Source of the DNA: Psychrobacter pacificensis | GTDB taxonomy: Bacteria; Pseudomonadota; Gammaproteobacteria; Pseudomonadales; Moraxellaceae | NCBI RefSeq assembly: GCF_900101915.1 | Contig: NZ_FNAL01000011.1 | Coordinates: 1-64,000, forward strand | DNA length: 64,000 nucleotides | Reading direction: 5' to 3' | Part shown: one piece after another, positions 7,946 through 16,944 of the stretch | How the letters are laid out: the number at the start of each line of letters is the position of its first letter | Position numbering within the stretch: position 1 is the first letter of the stretch | Program-made: the position numbers and the translations under genes | The notes under the pieces: generated by a model | What the model saw: only the letters and a program-made list of their open reading frames with translations | The model's database searches: none | Told to the model about the DNA's origin: nothing

Positions 7946-8752
7946 ATGCAGCGTATACTCGAAGCATTAGGATGGCGACAAGGCAGCTTTGTCAAACCTG
8001 AAACAGTTGCAAAGCTAATAGGTGATATAGATAGTACGTTCACTATATCTGCTAACAACTTGTTGGTTGTTGCCTCGCAATCATGCGACGTTGCCTCCTC
8101 GCAAGAAGAATACATCGAGCTCTCTATTGTCCGGCCTTTATCAGCTGAAGCGTTTAATAAACAGTATAGCCATAATCGTCATCCTAGAATATTGCATATA
8201 GAAGCCAACTCAAACAGCTCTGATGAGAAGGTTATTTTAGAGCTAAAAGCTCACGAAAAAATTCAAATAAAAAAGTCACTTCTTGAAGAATTTAAACCTG
8301 ATTCTTCAATTAACTTTTTAGAAGGGAACCTAAATCAGTATATTGATTGGCTAGCTGGTCGTTATAAAAGACCAGCATTACCTACTAAATTCGATCAGCT
8401 AATCGCGTCTTCTGATAAAAAAGGTAAAAGAAAAAAGATTGCTAAGCGAGCTAATGAATATCTAACTGGTATATATGTTGATATTTATCCAAATCGAGAT
8501 ATTAAGGATGAAGAAACTTATTCAGTTAATTTGTTAGGTATAGCTTCTAATGATCAGTCTATTGCTTCTGCTACTGATGCACTTAATGAATATGCCGATA
8601 TATTAAAAGATGCAGGAATGGACGTCTCTGTTCCTAAAGTAGGCACTGAATTTAAAATTTCTGTAGGTACTTTACGCCAATATCAACGTATCAATTTTGA
8701 CTATCTTTCGTACGAAGAAAATAACCCTATACCACCTGATACAGGAATTTAG
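7946..8752 (+). CDS. Unknown protein, third gene of the accessory cassette
   Basis: The 268-residue product is not one I can name. It contains LLVVASQSCDVASSQEEYIE (about residues 33-52), recalling the 'SQDCD' segment seen in several uncharacterised accessory-locus proteins, where a strand is followed by a Cys-Asp pair. A lysine-rich stretch (SDKKGKRKKIAKRANEY) sits near 155-172. No membrane segment is present. It begins 8 bp after the HTH gene stop with GAGGTTTAA upstream, so it is co-transcribed. Low GC and the sporadic neighbours indicate acquisition. It could be the effector of the cassette, but nothing in the sequence proves this. Confidence 0.55.
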   Translation: MQRILEALGWRQGSFVKPETVAKLIGDIDSTFTISANNLLVVASQSCDVASSQEEYIELSIVRPLSAEAFNKQYSHNRHPRILHIEANSNSSDEKVILELKAHEKIQIKKSLLEEFKPDSSINFLEGNLNQYIDWLAGRYKRPALPTKFDQLIASSDKKGKRKKIAKRANEYLTGIYVDIYPNRDIKDEETYSVNLLGIASNDQSIASATDALNEYADILKDAGMDVSVPKVGTEFKISVGTLRQYQRINFDYLSYEENNPIPPDTGI

Positions 8753-8754
8753 AC

Positions 8755-8786
8755 AAAAAACACCCAACCAAGTTGAGTGTTTTTTA
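8755..8786. terminator. Bidirectional terminator between the cassette and guaA
   Basis: The inverted repeat AAAAAACAC-(C)CAAC / GTTG-(A)GTGTTTTTT, with a very short loop, lies between convergent genes and has A- and T-runs on its two sides. Confidence 0.75.
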
Positions 8787-8810
8787 TTTCAGCTAAATAC
8801 TGAGTAGAGA

Positions 8811-10439
8811 TTATTCCCACTCAATCGTCGCCGGCGGCTTGCTCGATACATCATACGTCACGCGTGAGACCTCAGCGATTTCATTCATGATGCGATTCGA
8901 TACTGTCTCAATCAAATCATACGGTAGATGGGCAAAGCGCGCGGTCATAAAGTCCACCGTCTCAACGGCACGTAGCGCAATCACCCACGCATAGCGGCGG
9001 CCATCACCGACCACGCCAACTGATTTGATTGGTTGGAATACCGCAAAGGCTTGCGCGGTTTTGTCATACCAGCCAGAGCGCTCCAGCTCCTGCATAAAGA
9101 TAGCATCTGCCAAACGCAAGACATCAGCGTATTCTTTTTTCACTTCGCCAAGGATTCGTACGCCTAGACCTGGCCCTGGGAATGGATGACGGTAAATCAT
9201 CTTCTCTGGTAGACCAAGGGTGATACCAAGTTTACGCACTTCATCTTTAAATAGATCGCGTAACGGCTCAACCAATTCAAACGCCAAGTCATCTGGCAAA
9301 CCGCCAACGTTATGATGGCTCTTAATGACGTGTGCTTTACCTTGATGTGACTTAGCAGATTCGATCACGTCTGGGTAAATCGTACCCTGTGCTAAGAACT
9401 CAACAACTTTACCATCGCTCTGCTCGCTCACTTGACGCGCACTATCAGCGAATACGTCGATGAAGGTTTTACCAATGATTTTACGCTTTTTCTCTGGGTC
9501 GCTCTCGCCAGCCAGCGCGGTTAAGAAGCGCTCTTCGGCATCGACGCGGACGACTTTGACGCCCATGTTTTCTGCAAAAACTTGCATGACCTGATCGCCT
9601 TCATGCAGACGCAAGAGACCATTATCCACAAACACACAAGTCAGCTGATCGCCAATGGCTTTGTGCAGTAGTGCTGCAACGACTGAGCTGTCCACGCCGC
9701 CCGATAGTCCGAGCAATACTTGCTTGTCACCGATTTGCTCTTTGAGCTGTGCAATACGCATATCAGCGATATTGTCTGGCGTCCACTCACCAGCACAATC
9801 GCAAATCTGATGGACAAAACGACCTAGCAGCGCTTGACCTTGTAGGGTGTGCGTCACTTCTGGGTGGAACTGTAGACCGTAGTATTTCTTGTCATCATTA
9901 GCCATAATCGCAATCGGGCAGCTTGGCGTACTAGCAACGATGTCAAAGCCTTCAGGCGCTTTGATGACTTTATCACCATGACTCATCCAAACGTTTAGCT
10001 TGGCAGCCGCGCCGTCAGTCTTGCTGTCTTCGATACCGTCAGTCAGCTGCGAGTGACCATTTACTTCGATGGTCGCCGCACCAAACTCATGAATATCACT
10101 GGCATGAACTTGCCCGCCGAAGCGATCTGCCATCGCCTGCATACCGTAGCAAATGCCAAGTACTGGTACACCGAGCTCAAACACCGCGTCATTGATACGC
10201 GGGCTATTGTCCGCATGCACACTCTCAGGGCCACCCGATAAGATGACGCCTTTTGCGCCAAAATCGATGATACGCTGAGTGTCGATGTCATAAGGGAACA
10301 TCTCACAAAATACCCCAGAATCGCGCACACGGCGGGCGATTAACTGACTGTATTGCGAGCCAAAATCGAGGATTAAAATGCGGTCTTGCTTGATAGTTGG
10401 CGTCGATGATGCGGTCGTCATAAGGTGAGTATCCATCAA
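8811..10439 (-). CDS. guaA: GMP synthase (glutamine-hydrolysing)
   Basis: GuaA converts XMP to GMP using ATP and glutamine. The class I glutamine amidotransferase domain comes first, with Cys97 in LGICYGMQ and the histidine of [11 protein letters not shown]. The ATP-pyrophosphatase domain follows, with the PP-loop [11 protein letters not shown]. The conserved C-terminal dimerisation domain ends KPPATIEWE. The encoded length is 542 residues, against about 525 in E. coli. The excess is N-terminal, so the real start may be one of the Met codons at residues 1, 2 or 7. The gene is transcribed alone. Confidence 0.96.
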   Translation of the reverse strand: MMDTHLMTTASSTPTIKQDRILILDFGSQYSQLIARRVRDSGVFCEMFPYDIDTQRIIDFGAKGVILSGGPESVHADNSPRINDAVFELGVPVLGICYGMQAMADRFGGQVHASDIHEFGAATIEVNGHSQLTDGIEDSKTDGAAAKLNVWMSHGDKVIKAPEGFDIVASTPSCPIAIMANDDKKYYGLQFHPEVTHTLQGQALLGRFVHQICDCAGEWTPDNIADMRIAQLKEQIGDKQVLLGLSGGVDSSVVAALLHKAIGDQLTCVFVDNGLLRLHEGDQVMQVFAENMGVKVVRVDAEERFLTALAGESDPEKKRKIIGKTFIDVFADSARQVSEQSDGKVVEFLAQGTIYPDVIESAKSHQGKAHVIKSHHNVGGLPDDLAFELVEPLRDLFKDEVRKLGITLGLPEKMIYRHPFPGPGLGVRILGEVKKEYADVLRLADAIFMQELERSGWYDKTAQAFAVFQPIKSVGVVGDGRRYAWVIALRAVETVDFMTARFAHLPYDLIETVSNRIMNEIAEVSRVTYDVSSKPPATIEWE

Positions 10440-10848
10440 TAAAAAATTGGTGCCCTATTTTAACAAGTTTAGCGCCATGAATGGCGGTTGATATGCGGTT
10501 TATTCTTAACTATTTTTTTCAAGCGTTGACGCACTCAACATAAGGACATGACTAAGACAGATTTTTGACGCCTATCGCTATAAACCTTTTATAAAACCTT
10601 ATTTTATAGGTGTGTATCTCTATATTTTCGATGCTTCACTAAATTTCTTAAGTTAATGACTGAAAAACTTACGTAACATTACGAGATAGTGCAGAAACTA
10701 ACACTTAATAATCAATATGTTACCAAGCTTTGTATTACTATGAATTTGTTCTCTCAAGCGCCAATTAAATATTTCATTAAAACCAAAGCGCTATTTGCTG
10801 CCCCTGTTTCCAACGTCCACAGCTCGATAACGATAAGAATAAAAGATT
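10440..10848. other. Divergent intergenic region guaA / glycan cluster
   Basis: This 409-bp region contains the promoters of two divergent units. A short hairpin CGCCATgaATGGCG at 10473-10486 lies in the guaA leader, about 35 bp upstream of the start. The rest is AT-rich, with no gene I can support. An open frame at 10689-10949 overlaps the glycosyltransferase start and looks non-coding. Confidence 0.4.
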
Positions 10849-12456
10849 ATGACTCCTTTAACGTCTGCGTCTCGTATGATGCACGGTGTGCAAGATACAG
10901 TTTTTGCGCCCGTATCATCTCAGTCGACTACTGCCACGATTGCCTTTAGCTTCCAGCTAATGACACGAGCGGAGCCACCTGAGATTGTGATTGCAACCAT
11001 TAAGTCGTTATTGGCTGTCAAACAGGCAGTGGATGAAATCTTAATTATTGATAATAACCATACGGATAAATCTCTTTATCAACCACTGGCCGCCTTTTGT
11101 GAATCGCTAGATGCCGCGCTCAACGTGCGCTTTTATCATATTGATGAGATTGCAGGCTACAAAGCGGGTGCACTTAACTTGGCGCTGGCGTGGATGGACA
11201 GACGCTGTAGTCATATCGTGGTGGTGGATAGCGATTATGAAGCATTGCCGCATGCCCGTGAGGCGATGGTACAAGCCATTAACGACTATCCTGAGCACAC
11301 ACTATTACAGTTTCCGCAGTTTTATCGCAGCGCCCATCTTGAGGACATTCACAGCGAGCTGAATCATTACTTTAACCATCACCTATATCAGCCGCGCAAT
11401 CGTATACGCGCCTTATCGACAGGCACCTATGCGGTCATTCGCCGTCGTGATTTGCAGCAGCTGGGCGGCTGGTCGGGCGCATCAATCACCGAAGACGCGC
11501 AGATGGGGGTGCTCATGCATCAGCATGATATGCGTAGCGCCTTTATTCCTACAGTGATTGCAACGGGACTGCTGCCCGCAACCTTGTGTGATTTATTGGC
11601 ACAGCGTCAGCGCTGGGTATATGGCAATATGCAGATTTTTTGTCGCTATCTTGCCGCGCCATTGTTACGTCGTCTGCATCCGACGTATGCCGCGAGTATG
11701 GCGACAACCAAACACAGCAAAGCTGAGCAGCGCCGCTATCAGCGCGCGCACTTGTCGCAGCTCAGTGCATGGGTCAACGGCACAGGGATTTTAATCTTGC
11801 TTCAGCTTATCACCGTGATGCTGATGGCGCTCACCTTGATAGTGGGGCACGACAGCACATGGGCGTTACCGATTTTGGCTGTCATCTATGCAGGTTACGG
11901 CGTATTTTTACTGCGCCGTTTATGGGCGTATTTGCACGACCAAGCGCCACTCACCCAGCAAATGCAGCGCGGCTATCGACATTCTATTCCTAAACGCTTA
12001 CGTACATGGCTGATGCATTTAAACTTTTGGGAAGTGGGTGCGCTGTGCTGGTTGCCTGTATTGTGGGGACGGCAAAAGCCCTTTGTGTGTACCCCAAAAA
12101 TCGCTCCTGATGCCACGCAATCAGCGCTAAAGCACGCCAATCGCCGTGCCTTACCCAAATTACTATTGATATTAAATGCACTCACTGCCCTGTTGGTATC
12201 ACCGCTGTCTGCGGCTTATTCCCCGATACTATTTGTCTGTGCGCTCACCGTCTTTGGTTTAAAACTCATTGCCGCAAGACTTGCCTTAGCCAATTACAGC
12301 ACTGCCAGCGAGGCCGAGTACCTGCGTTCTTTATCAGAACCATCAGCACCTTTTCCCTTATTAAATACAGAATATGTAAAGCCACTAAACATTCAAAAAA
12401 TGCCCTTTATCAAGACGACTGATCGCGTACAAGATAAGCAGACCATCAACTTTTAA
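10849..12456 (+). CDS. Processive family-2 glycosyltransferase, membrane protein
   Basis: This 535-residue protein has the signature of processive GT2 enzymes (cellulose, glucan and chitin synthase-like): the nucleotide-sugar Asp in IIDNN (67-70), the metal-binding DSD (127-129), ITED (213-216) and QRQRW (252-256), which holds the growing chain. Membrane helices follow at about 310-350 and near 440-490. There is no N-terminal helix pair as in BcsA, and no PilZ domain. It probably polymerises and extrudes a polysaccharide, or extends a lipid-linked glycan, at the inner membrane. It is the first of four glycosyltransferase genes on one strand. Confidence 0.82.
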   Translation: MTPLTSASRMMHGVQDTVFAPVSSQSTTATIAFSFQLMTRAEPPEIVIATIKSLLAVKQAVDEILIIDNNHTDKSLYQPLAAFCESLDAALNVRFYHIDEIAGYKAGALNLALAWMDRRCSHIVVVDSDYEALPHAREAMVQAINDYPEHTLLQFPQFYRSAHLEDIHSELNHYFNHHLYQPRNRIRALSTGTYAVIRRRDLQQLGGWSGASITEDAQMGVLMHQHDMRSAFIPTVIATGLLPATLCDLLAQRQRWVYGNMQIFCRYLAAPLLRRLHPTYAASMATTKHSKAEQRRYQRAHLSQLSAWVNGTGILILLQLITVMLMALTLIVGHDSTWALPILAVIYAGYGVFLLRRLWAYLHDQAPLTQQMQRGYRHSIPKRLRTWLMHLNFWEVGALCWLPVLWGRQKPFVCTPKIAPDATQSALKHANRRALPKLLLILNALTALLVSPLSAAYSPILFVCALTVFGLKLIAARLALANYSTASEAEYLRSLSEPSAPFPLLNTEYVKPLNIQKMPFIKTTDRVQDKQTINF

Positions 12457-12579
12457 CCTTTATTTTACTTTTTATTTTGCGCACATTTTTATCCTGACTT
12501 TTACCTTTATTTTCAATAACAACAACCATAACAGCGGCGGCCATAACGATGATGAATAAGCGCCGCCATAGGAAATATT

Positions 12580-13851
12580 ATGACCCTTTTATCTTTACCC
12601 ACTGCTTCTGTCACGCCGCAGAAGCGACCCTTACGCATTGCTATCATTGCGCATTCTTTATACCCGATTGCTGAGCCTTACGCAGGCGGGCTTGAGATGA
12701 TTACGCATTTGCTATGTGATAAGCTGGTTGCGGCGGGGCACGAGGTGCTGCTTTACGCGCATGCTGACAGTCAGACGGAGGCGACCCTTGTACCGCTATT
12801 GTCGCGTCAAGAATTTGAGGCGATGGTCTATCCAAACGAGCATGAGTCGGTGGCGATGGGGCGCGAGGAGATGTACCAATACCTCACCTATCAACATGCG
12901 CTTCGCGATATCATCGAGCGTGACGAACGCGGCGAGATTGATGTGGTACACAATCACAGCTTGCATCATATTCCGATGATGATGGGTCAGGTCTTTGGCA
13001 AGCGCTTTTTTACCACTTTTCATACGCCGATTTTTCCGCAGCTGCGCTTGGCATTATTGACCCTACAACTGGGCACCGATACGCAATTCACCTCGATTAG
13101 TACCTATCAGCAAAAACTGTTTGCCGAATTTGTGCCATCTAAAGTGGTGTATAACGGTATTGATGTGGACTCTTTTGACGCGCAGCTGACACCTATCGAT
13201 GACGAAGTGTATCTGTGGTACGGACGTATTTGCCCTGAAAAAGGCACGCATTTGGCAATGCAATATTGCTTGGCGGCGGGCAAGCGCCTGATTATCGCAG
13301 GCCCCAAAAGCAATGCACAGTATTTTGAGCAATCTGTCGCGCCGTTATTACTCCAAGACAAGCAGCAGGGCAGCGATTTGCTCGACTATGTCGGTCACAA
13401 AACCAAAGCAGAGATTAACCGCTACTTGAGTCAAGCGACGGCGATGCTGTTTACCAGTACGTGGGATGAGCCGTATGGTCTGATATTGGCAGAGAGTCTC
13501 GCCTGCGGCACGCCTGTGATTGGCTTTGATGTGGGTGCGTGCGCGGAGATTGTCACGTCTGAAACGGGCATTGTGGTCGCTAAAGAAGACAAAGCCGCCT
13601 TTATTAAAGCGTTTGATAGCATCAAAAACATCTCACGGGCGGCGTGCCGTGCGCGTGCCAAGTTATTTTGTGCCGATACCACGATGGTCGATGGCTATTT
13701 GGATTTGTATTATCAAACGCTGACACCAGAACAACAATCGCTATCCACAGCGCAAAAGCCCAGTGCTGCCATGACCAAGCGCTTACCTTCGATGCCACCA
13801 CCACAAGCGACGCCAAGTCTCGACACCTTGCCCCAGCACGCTGAGGGTTAA
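12580..13851 (+). CDS. GT4-type glycosyltransferase
   Basis: This 423-residue GT-B fold protein has an N-terminal domain containing PYAGGLEMITHLLCDKL, typical of GT4 acceptor-binding domains. The C-terminal donor domain carries VYLWYGRICPEKGTHLAM and the E-x7-E motif within DEPYGLILAESLACGTPVIG. It is a retaining glycosyltransferase of unknown sugar specificity. The last 45 residues are a Pro/Ser/Thr-rich tail without fold signals. The spacing to the next gene is only 3 bp, so the two are translationally linked. Confidence 0.82.
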   Translation: MTLLSLPTASVTPQKRPLRIAIIAHSLYPIAEPYAGGLEMITHLLCDKLVAAGHEVLLYAHADSQTEATLVPLLSRQEFEAMVYPNEHESVAMGREEMYQYLTYQHALRDIIERDERGEIDVVHNHSLHHIPMMMGQVFGKRFFTTFHTPIFPQLRLALLTLQLGTDTQFTSISTYQQKLFAEFVPSKVVYNGIDVDSFDAQLTPIDDEVYLWYGRICPEKGTHLAMQYCLAAGKRLIIAGPKSNAQYFEQSVAPLLLQDKQQGSDLLDYVGHKTKAEINRYLSQATAMLFTSTWDEPYGLILAESLACGTPVIGFDVGACAEIVTSETGIVVAKEDKAAFIKAFDSIKNISRAACRARAKLFCADTTMVDGYLDLYYQTLTPEQQSLSTAQKPSAAMTKRLPSMPPPQATPSLDTLPQHAEG

Positions 13852-13854
13852 GGG

Positions 13855-15006
13855 ATGCGCATCGGCTATTACGCCCATCATCACGGCTCGGGGCATTGTC
13901 GGCAGGCGGACAAGCTGGCGGCGCTACTGCCTGAGCCTGTGCGCGCGCAGTTCACGGTTTTTACCAGCGTGTCTGCGGCGGACTATAGCTTTAGCAATAT
14001 CAGTGAAGCGCAAGTCGTCCGCCTCGCGCCTGAAGATGAGCGCGCAGACGATGTGCTCAAAGGGCGTGCGGGACAATACTGGCAGCCTGAGAGCTTACAC
14101 TATTCCCCTGTCGGCAATCGCGACATTCAAACGCGTAGCCATCAGCTGATACAGGCGCTACACGCGCGGCAGATTGCTCTAATGATTATTGATGTCAGTG
14201 TGGAAATTGCCATGCTATGCCGCACGATCAGCATGCCCTATCTGTACGTGCGTTTGACTGGCGTGCGGGACGATACGCCGCACATAGAGGCTTTTAAAGG
14301 TGCGCTGGCAATGCTTGCCCCGTATCCGCGCGCGCTTGAAGCGATAGACACGCCTGCATGGATGCCAAAGAAAAGCCTGCATTTGGACTTTATCGGTACA
14401 GCGCTCAGTACGGATTTAACCCGTTCCGAGTTTTTGACATTACTCAATGATTTAGCAGACGATGCTACGCCGCATCGTGAGGGCGCGCCCATCATCACGG
14501 TGATAAAAGGCTATGGCGGACACCAAGCGATTGATGCGCGCCTGCCCACATTGCGTGAGCTATTGCCCGATGCCTTTATCATCTCGCTCGGTCCTATTGA
14601 CGATAATGTACTCCATCTGGTCGATATCGCCACACAGGTCAAAGACGTGCGCCCGTTTATCATTCATAGCGATGCCTTGTTTATGGCGTGCGGGCTGAAC
14701 AGCATCGCGCAGGTCTATTACGAGCAGACGCCGCTTATCGTACAACCTGACGCGCGCCCGCATGACGAGCAAGTTGCCACCGCCAATGCTTTGATTGCGC
14801 AAGGTCGGGCGCTCAGCTGGAATGACTTTTGTAAAACGGTGCAAAACAATAACGGGCAGCTGCCTACGCCGACAGCCATTACGCAGACAGCGCCTGACTC
14901 GGACACCTCAGCTGCCGCATTGATGCATAGCTTTGGCGACTATAGCGATACCAAGGCATGGTTTAATGAGTGGCTGTTGCCCAAACTTGCGCTGCGTCCC
15001 GAATAA
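13855..15006 (+). CDS. MurG-like (GT28 type) glycosyltransferase
   Basis: This 383-residue GT-B protein begins RIGYYAHHHGSGHCRQADKL, the glycine-rich acceptor-side loop seen in MurG/GT28-like proteins (compare GxGH). The C-terminal half has VIKGYGGHQAIDARLPTLRE and FMACGLNSIAQVYYEQTPLI, the donor-binding part (compare GGxNT/E...P). The substrate is unknown. It follows the GT4 gene after 3 bp and is followed by a GT2 gene after 31 bp. GC content is high: the line from 13861 to 13920 is about 63 % by hand count. Confidence 0.7.
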   Translation: MRIGYYAHHHGSGHCRQADKLAALLPEPVRAQFTVFTSVSAADYSFSNISEAQVVRLAPEDERADDVLKGRAGQYWQPESLHYSPVGNRDIQTRSHQLIQALHARQIALMIIDVSVEIAMLCRTISMPYLYVRLTGVRDDTPHIEAFKGALAMLAPYPRALEAIDTPAWMPKKSLHLDFIGTALSTDLTRSEFLTLLNDLADDATPHREGAPIITVIKGYGGHQAIDARLPTLRELLPDAFIISLGPIDDNVLHLVDIATQVKDVRPFIIHSDALFMACGLNSIAQVYYEQTPLIVQPDARPHDEQVATANALIAQGRALSWNDFCKTVQNNNGQLPTPTAITQTAPDSDTSAAALMHSFGDYSDTKAWFNEWLLPKLALRPE

Positions 15007-15037
15007 TCATCTTTTAATAATAAGAAAAACTAAGCCT

Positions 15038-16018
15038 ATGATGCATCACGACCCAATCTCCCCGAAGCGACCGACCGCCTCCCCGAAGCGACCGACCGCG
15101 CCTGTGAGCGTCATCACTACCTGCTATGGGCGTAACACGCACTTATACAATCTGCTTGCCGCCCTTGCCAACAGCAGTACGCCACCTGCCGAAGTCATCA
15201 TCGTCAATGACGACGCCGACCCCAAGCGCCTAAACGAATACGCGCTGAACATCGTACAGATTCCGACCACGAAAGATGGCAACGATAAGCAAGCGCGCTT
15301 TGATATCGGGCACAATCGCAATATCGGCGCCACGCACGCGAGCTTCGATGCGCTGATATTCTTAGATGTCGATTGTCTGGTTGCGGCGGACAGCATCGCT
15401 GGACTGTATAGCAAGCTCACGGCGCATCCTAACGCGCTGCTGATGGGGCAGCCCAAATATCTGACGCGCCCGCTGTCAGCCGCCGAGTCAGCAGCGCTGT
15501 CAGCTGGGATGCTAAATAATGCCGCGCTAGATGCGCTCTCCGTATACAACCCTTATCGTCCCAACTTTGCGCCCACAGACTCACTCGCGCCCGCCGCGAT
15601 GACGCAGACCGAGGACTTCGGGGCGTTTTGGAGCTTGTGCTTTGCCATCACGCGCCAGCAGTTTGATGCGCTTGGGGGCTTTGACACCGCTTATGTCGGC
15701 TACGGCGCGGAGGACACTGACTTTGCGTTTCGCGCACGCGCGTGCGGCATGCCGTTTTATCTGACTGCCGAAATCGTCTACCATCAGCAGCACAGCGTCT
15801 GCCGTCCGCCGCTAAATCACTTGGACAGTATCGTTATCAATGCCAATCGCTTTTATGATCAGTGGCAACATTGGGCAATGGCAGGCTGGCTGGGTGAGTT
15901 TGCTGAGCTCGGCTTGATTGAGTGGCAAGCGGCGCAGACAGCGCCGATTACGTTGCTGCGCGCACCTACAGAAAAAGAACTGGAAGCGTCGCATTGTCCT
16001 GATGCACCGTTTGTTTAG
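15038..16018 (+). CDS. Non-processive family-2 glycosyltransferase
   Basis: I take the start as ATG 15038 (the next codon is also ATG), since sequence further upstream lies inside the previous gene. The 326-residue product is a GT-A fold enzyme: APVSVITTCYGRN opens the fold, IIVNDD and FLDVDCLV supply the nucleotide and metal acidic residues, and FDTAYVGYGAEDTDFAFRAR is the C-terminal galactosyltransferase-like motif. There are no membrane helices. The extreme N-terminus carries a duplicated SPKRPTA peptide. It ends the glycosyltransferase cluster. GC is high (about 60 % in 15661-15720 by hand count). Confidence 0.8.
   Translation: MMHHDPISPKRPTASPKRPTAPVSVITTCYGRNTHLYNLLAALANSSTPPAEVIIVNDDADPKRLNEYALNIVQIPTTKDGNDKQARFDIGHNRNIGATHASFDALIFLDVDCLVAADSIAGLYSKLTAHPNALLMGQPKYLTRPLSAAESAALSAGMLNNAALDALSVYNPYRPNFAPTDSLAPAAMTQTEDFGAFWSLCFAITRQQFDALGGFDTAYVGYGAEDTDFAFRARACGMPFYLTAEIVYHQQHSVCRPPLNHLDSIVINANRFYDQWQHWAMAGWLGEFAELGLIEWQAAQTAPITLLRAPTEKELEASHCPDAPFV
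15058..15099 (+). repeat. Tandem 21-bp repeat, two copies
   Basis: The unit TCCCCGAAGCGACCGACCGC plus one base occurs twice in a row and encodes SPKRPTA-SPKRPTA near the N-terminus of the GT2 protein. It is in frame, so copy-number change would not disrupt the gene. Confidence 0.85.
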
Positions 16019-16267
16019 AGGTGGTTTTGTTGATGCGTGGCAGGTGAGCTTGCCGCAAAAGTGAAAGCGCCCAAACAGTACCTGCGCTCAAGCCCGCATG
16101 GTAAGCTATCTCCGATAGAGTAACTGTATAGATATTAAGGCTCAATGGTTATGACCGATTGAGCTTTGGGAAGTGGTTGAAAATTTAGACCATACTATTT
16201 TGTACAATTCAACATACATTCGCAGCTAGTTGTAGGAGAGTTGAAAAATTCCGAGGAAATGCACATC

Positions 16268-16861
16268 TTAAACTTTGTCCGAGTTTGCGACAAAGTAATT
16301 ATAGTATTTTTGCGCCTCATCCTCTGAACCTAACGCAACGTCAATAAGCATTTGAAGACCCCATACTGGACCTGGAGTAACCTGCTCTAAATCTAGATCT
16401 TCAGGATAAGCATCTGGGTCTATTGCCATATCTAGGTTTACAAACCACCAAATCTCTATCTTTCTCAATAAACCGACCATTTCTTCAAAAGTTTCTGTGA
16501 CATCAAAGTCAATCCCAGACGAAGCAAATGTTAACATTTCATGAGCTAAGGTGTTGCGGCACCTTTCGATATACTCAAATTTCTCTAAATCTTCATCATC
16601 AATGGCACCCATATCTCGTAGCCACGTTAAAGATGCATAGAGTCGGCTTCTATTCAAGACAAGCACCTTTTCTTTATACTCAGCGCTAACAATCATTCCA
16701 TTTTCATCGAACCCATTAGTAAAAAAGCCTTTTATCTTTTCAACAATACTATTCTTGAGCATCTCGAAGCCCATCGAAAATATAGAGGCTGTAATGATAT
16801 TTTTTTTAAGCGTCGTGGGGTGAAGTACACGCTCCCATGATGCTTTAACTTTTTCATCCAT
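16268..16861 (-). CDS. Putative HEPN-domain protein
   Basis: I do not recognise this 197-residue protein by name. It is predicted mainly helical and contains ERCRNTLAHEML at residues 99-110. Its R102-N103-x3-H107 pattern is the Rx4-6H core of HEPN domains, many of which are RNases in toxin-antitoxin and defence systems. Trp/Phe-rich helices follow (EIWWFVNLDMAI), and the C-terminus is acidic. No antitoxin-like or nucleotidyltransferase partner is adjacent, so it may be a stand-alone HEPN protein. Its composition is AT-richer than the glycan cluster beside it. Confidence 0.55.
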   Translation of the reverse strand: MDEKVKASWERVLHPTTLKKNIITASIFSMGFEMLKNSIVEKIKGFFTNGFDENGMIVSAEYKEKVLVLNRSRLYASLTWLRDMGAIDDEDLEKFEYIERCRNTLAHEMLTFASSGIDFDVTETFEEMVGLLRKIEIWWFVNLDMAIDPDAYPEDLDLEQVTPGPVWGLQMLIDVALGSEDEAQKYYNYFVANSDKV

Positions 16862-16944
16862 GTTTGATCTCGATTAATAGAATCAATAGTTTGCTTGTTT
16901 CACTAGGTCAGCAATAAGGCATTGCCCATTTTCTCAATAATGTC

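Noticed and set aside
10689-10949. 86-codon plus-strand frame upstream of the glycan cluster
   Set aside because: It overlaps the start of the GT2 gene in another frame, and has no ribosome-binding site and no recognisable content.
15124-15549. Minus-strand 141-codon frame opposite the GT2 gene
   Set aside because: High-GC antisense shadow; the plus-strand frame has clear glycosyltransferase motifs.
16139-16165. GCTCAAT/ATTGAGC hairpin after the glycan cluster as a terminator
   Set aside because: There is no T-run after the stem, so it is not a convincing rho-independent terminator.
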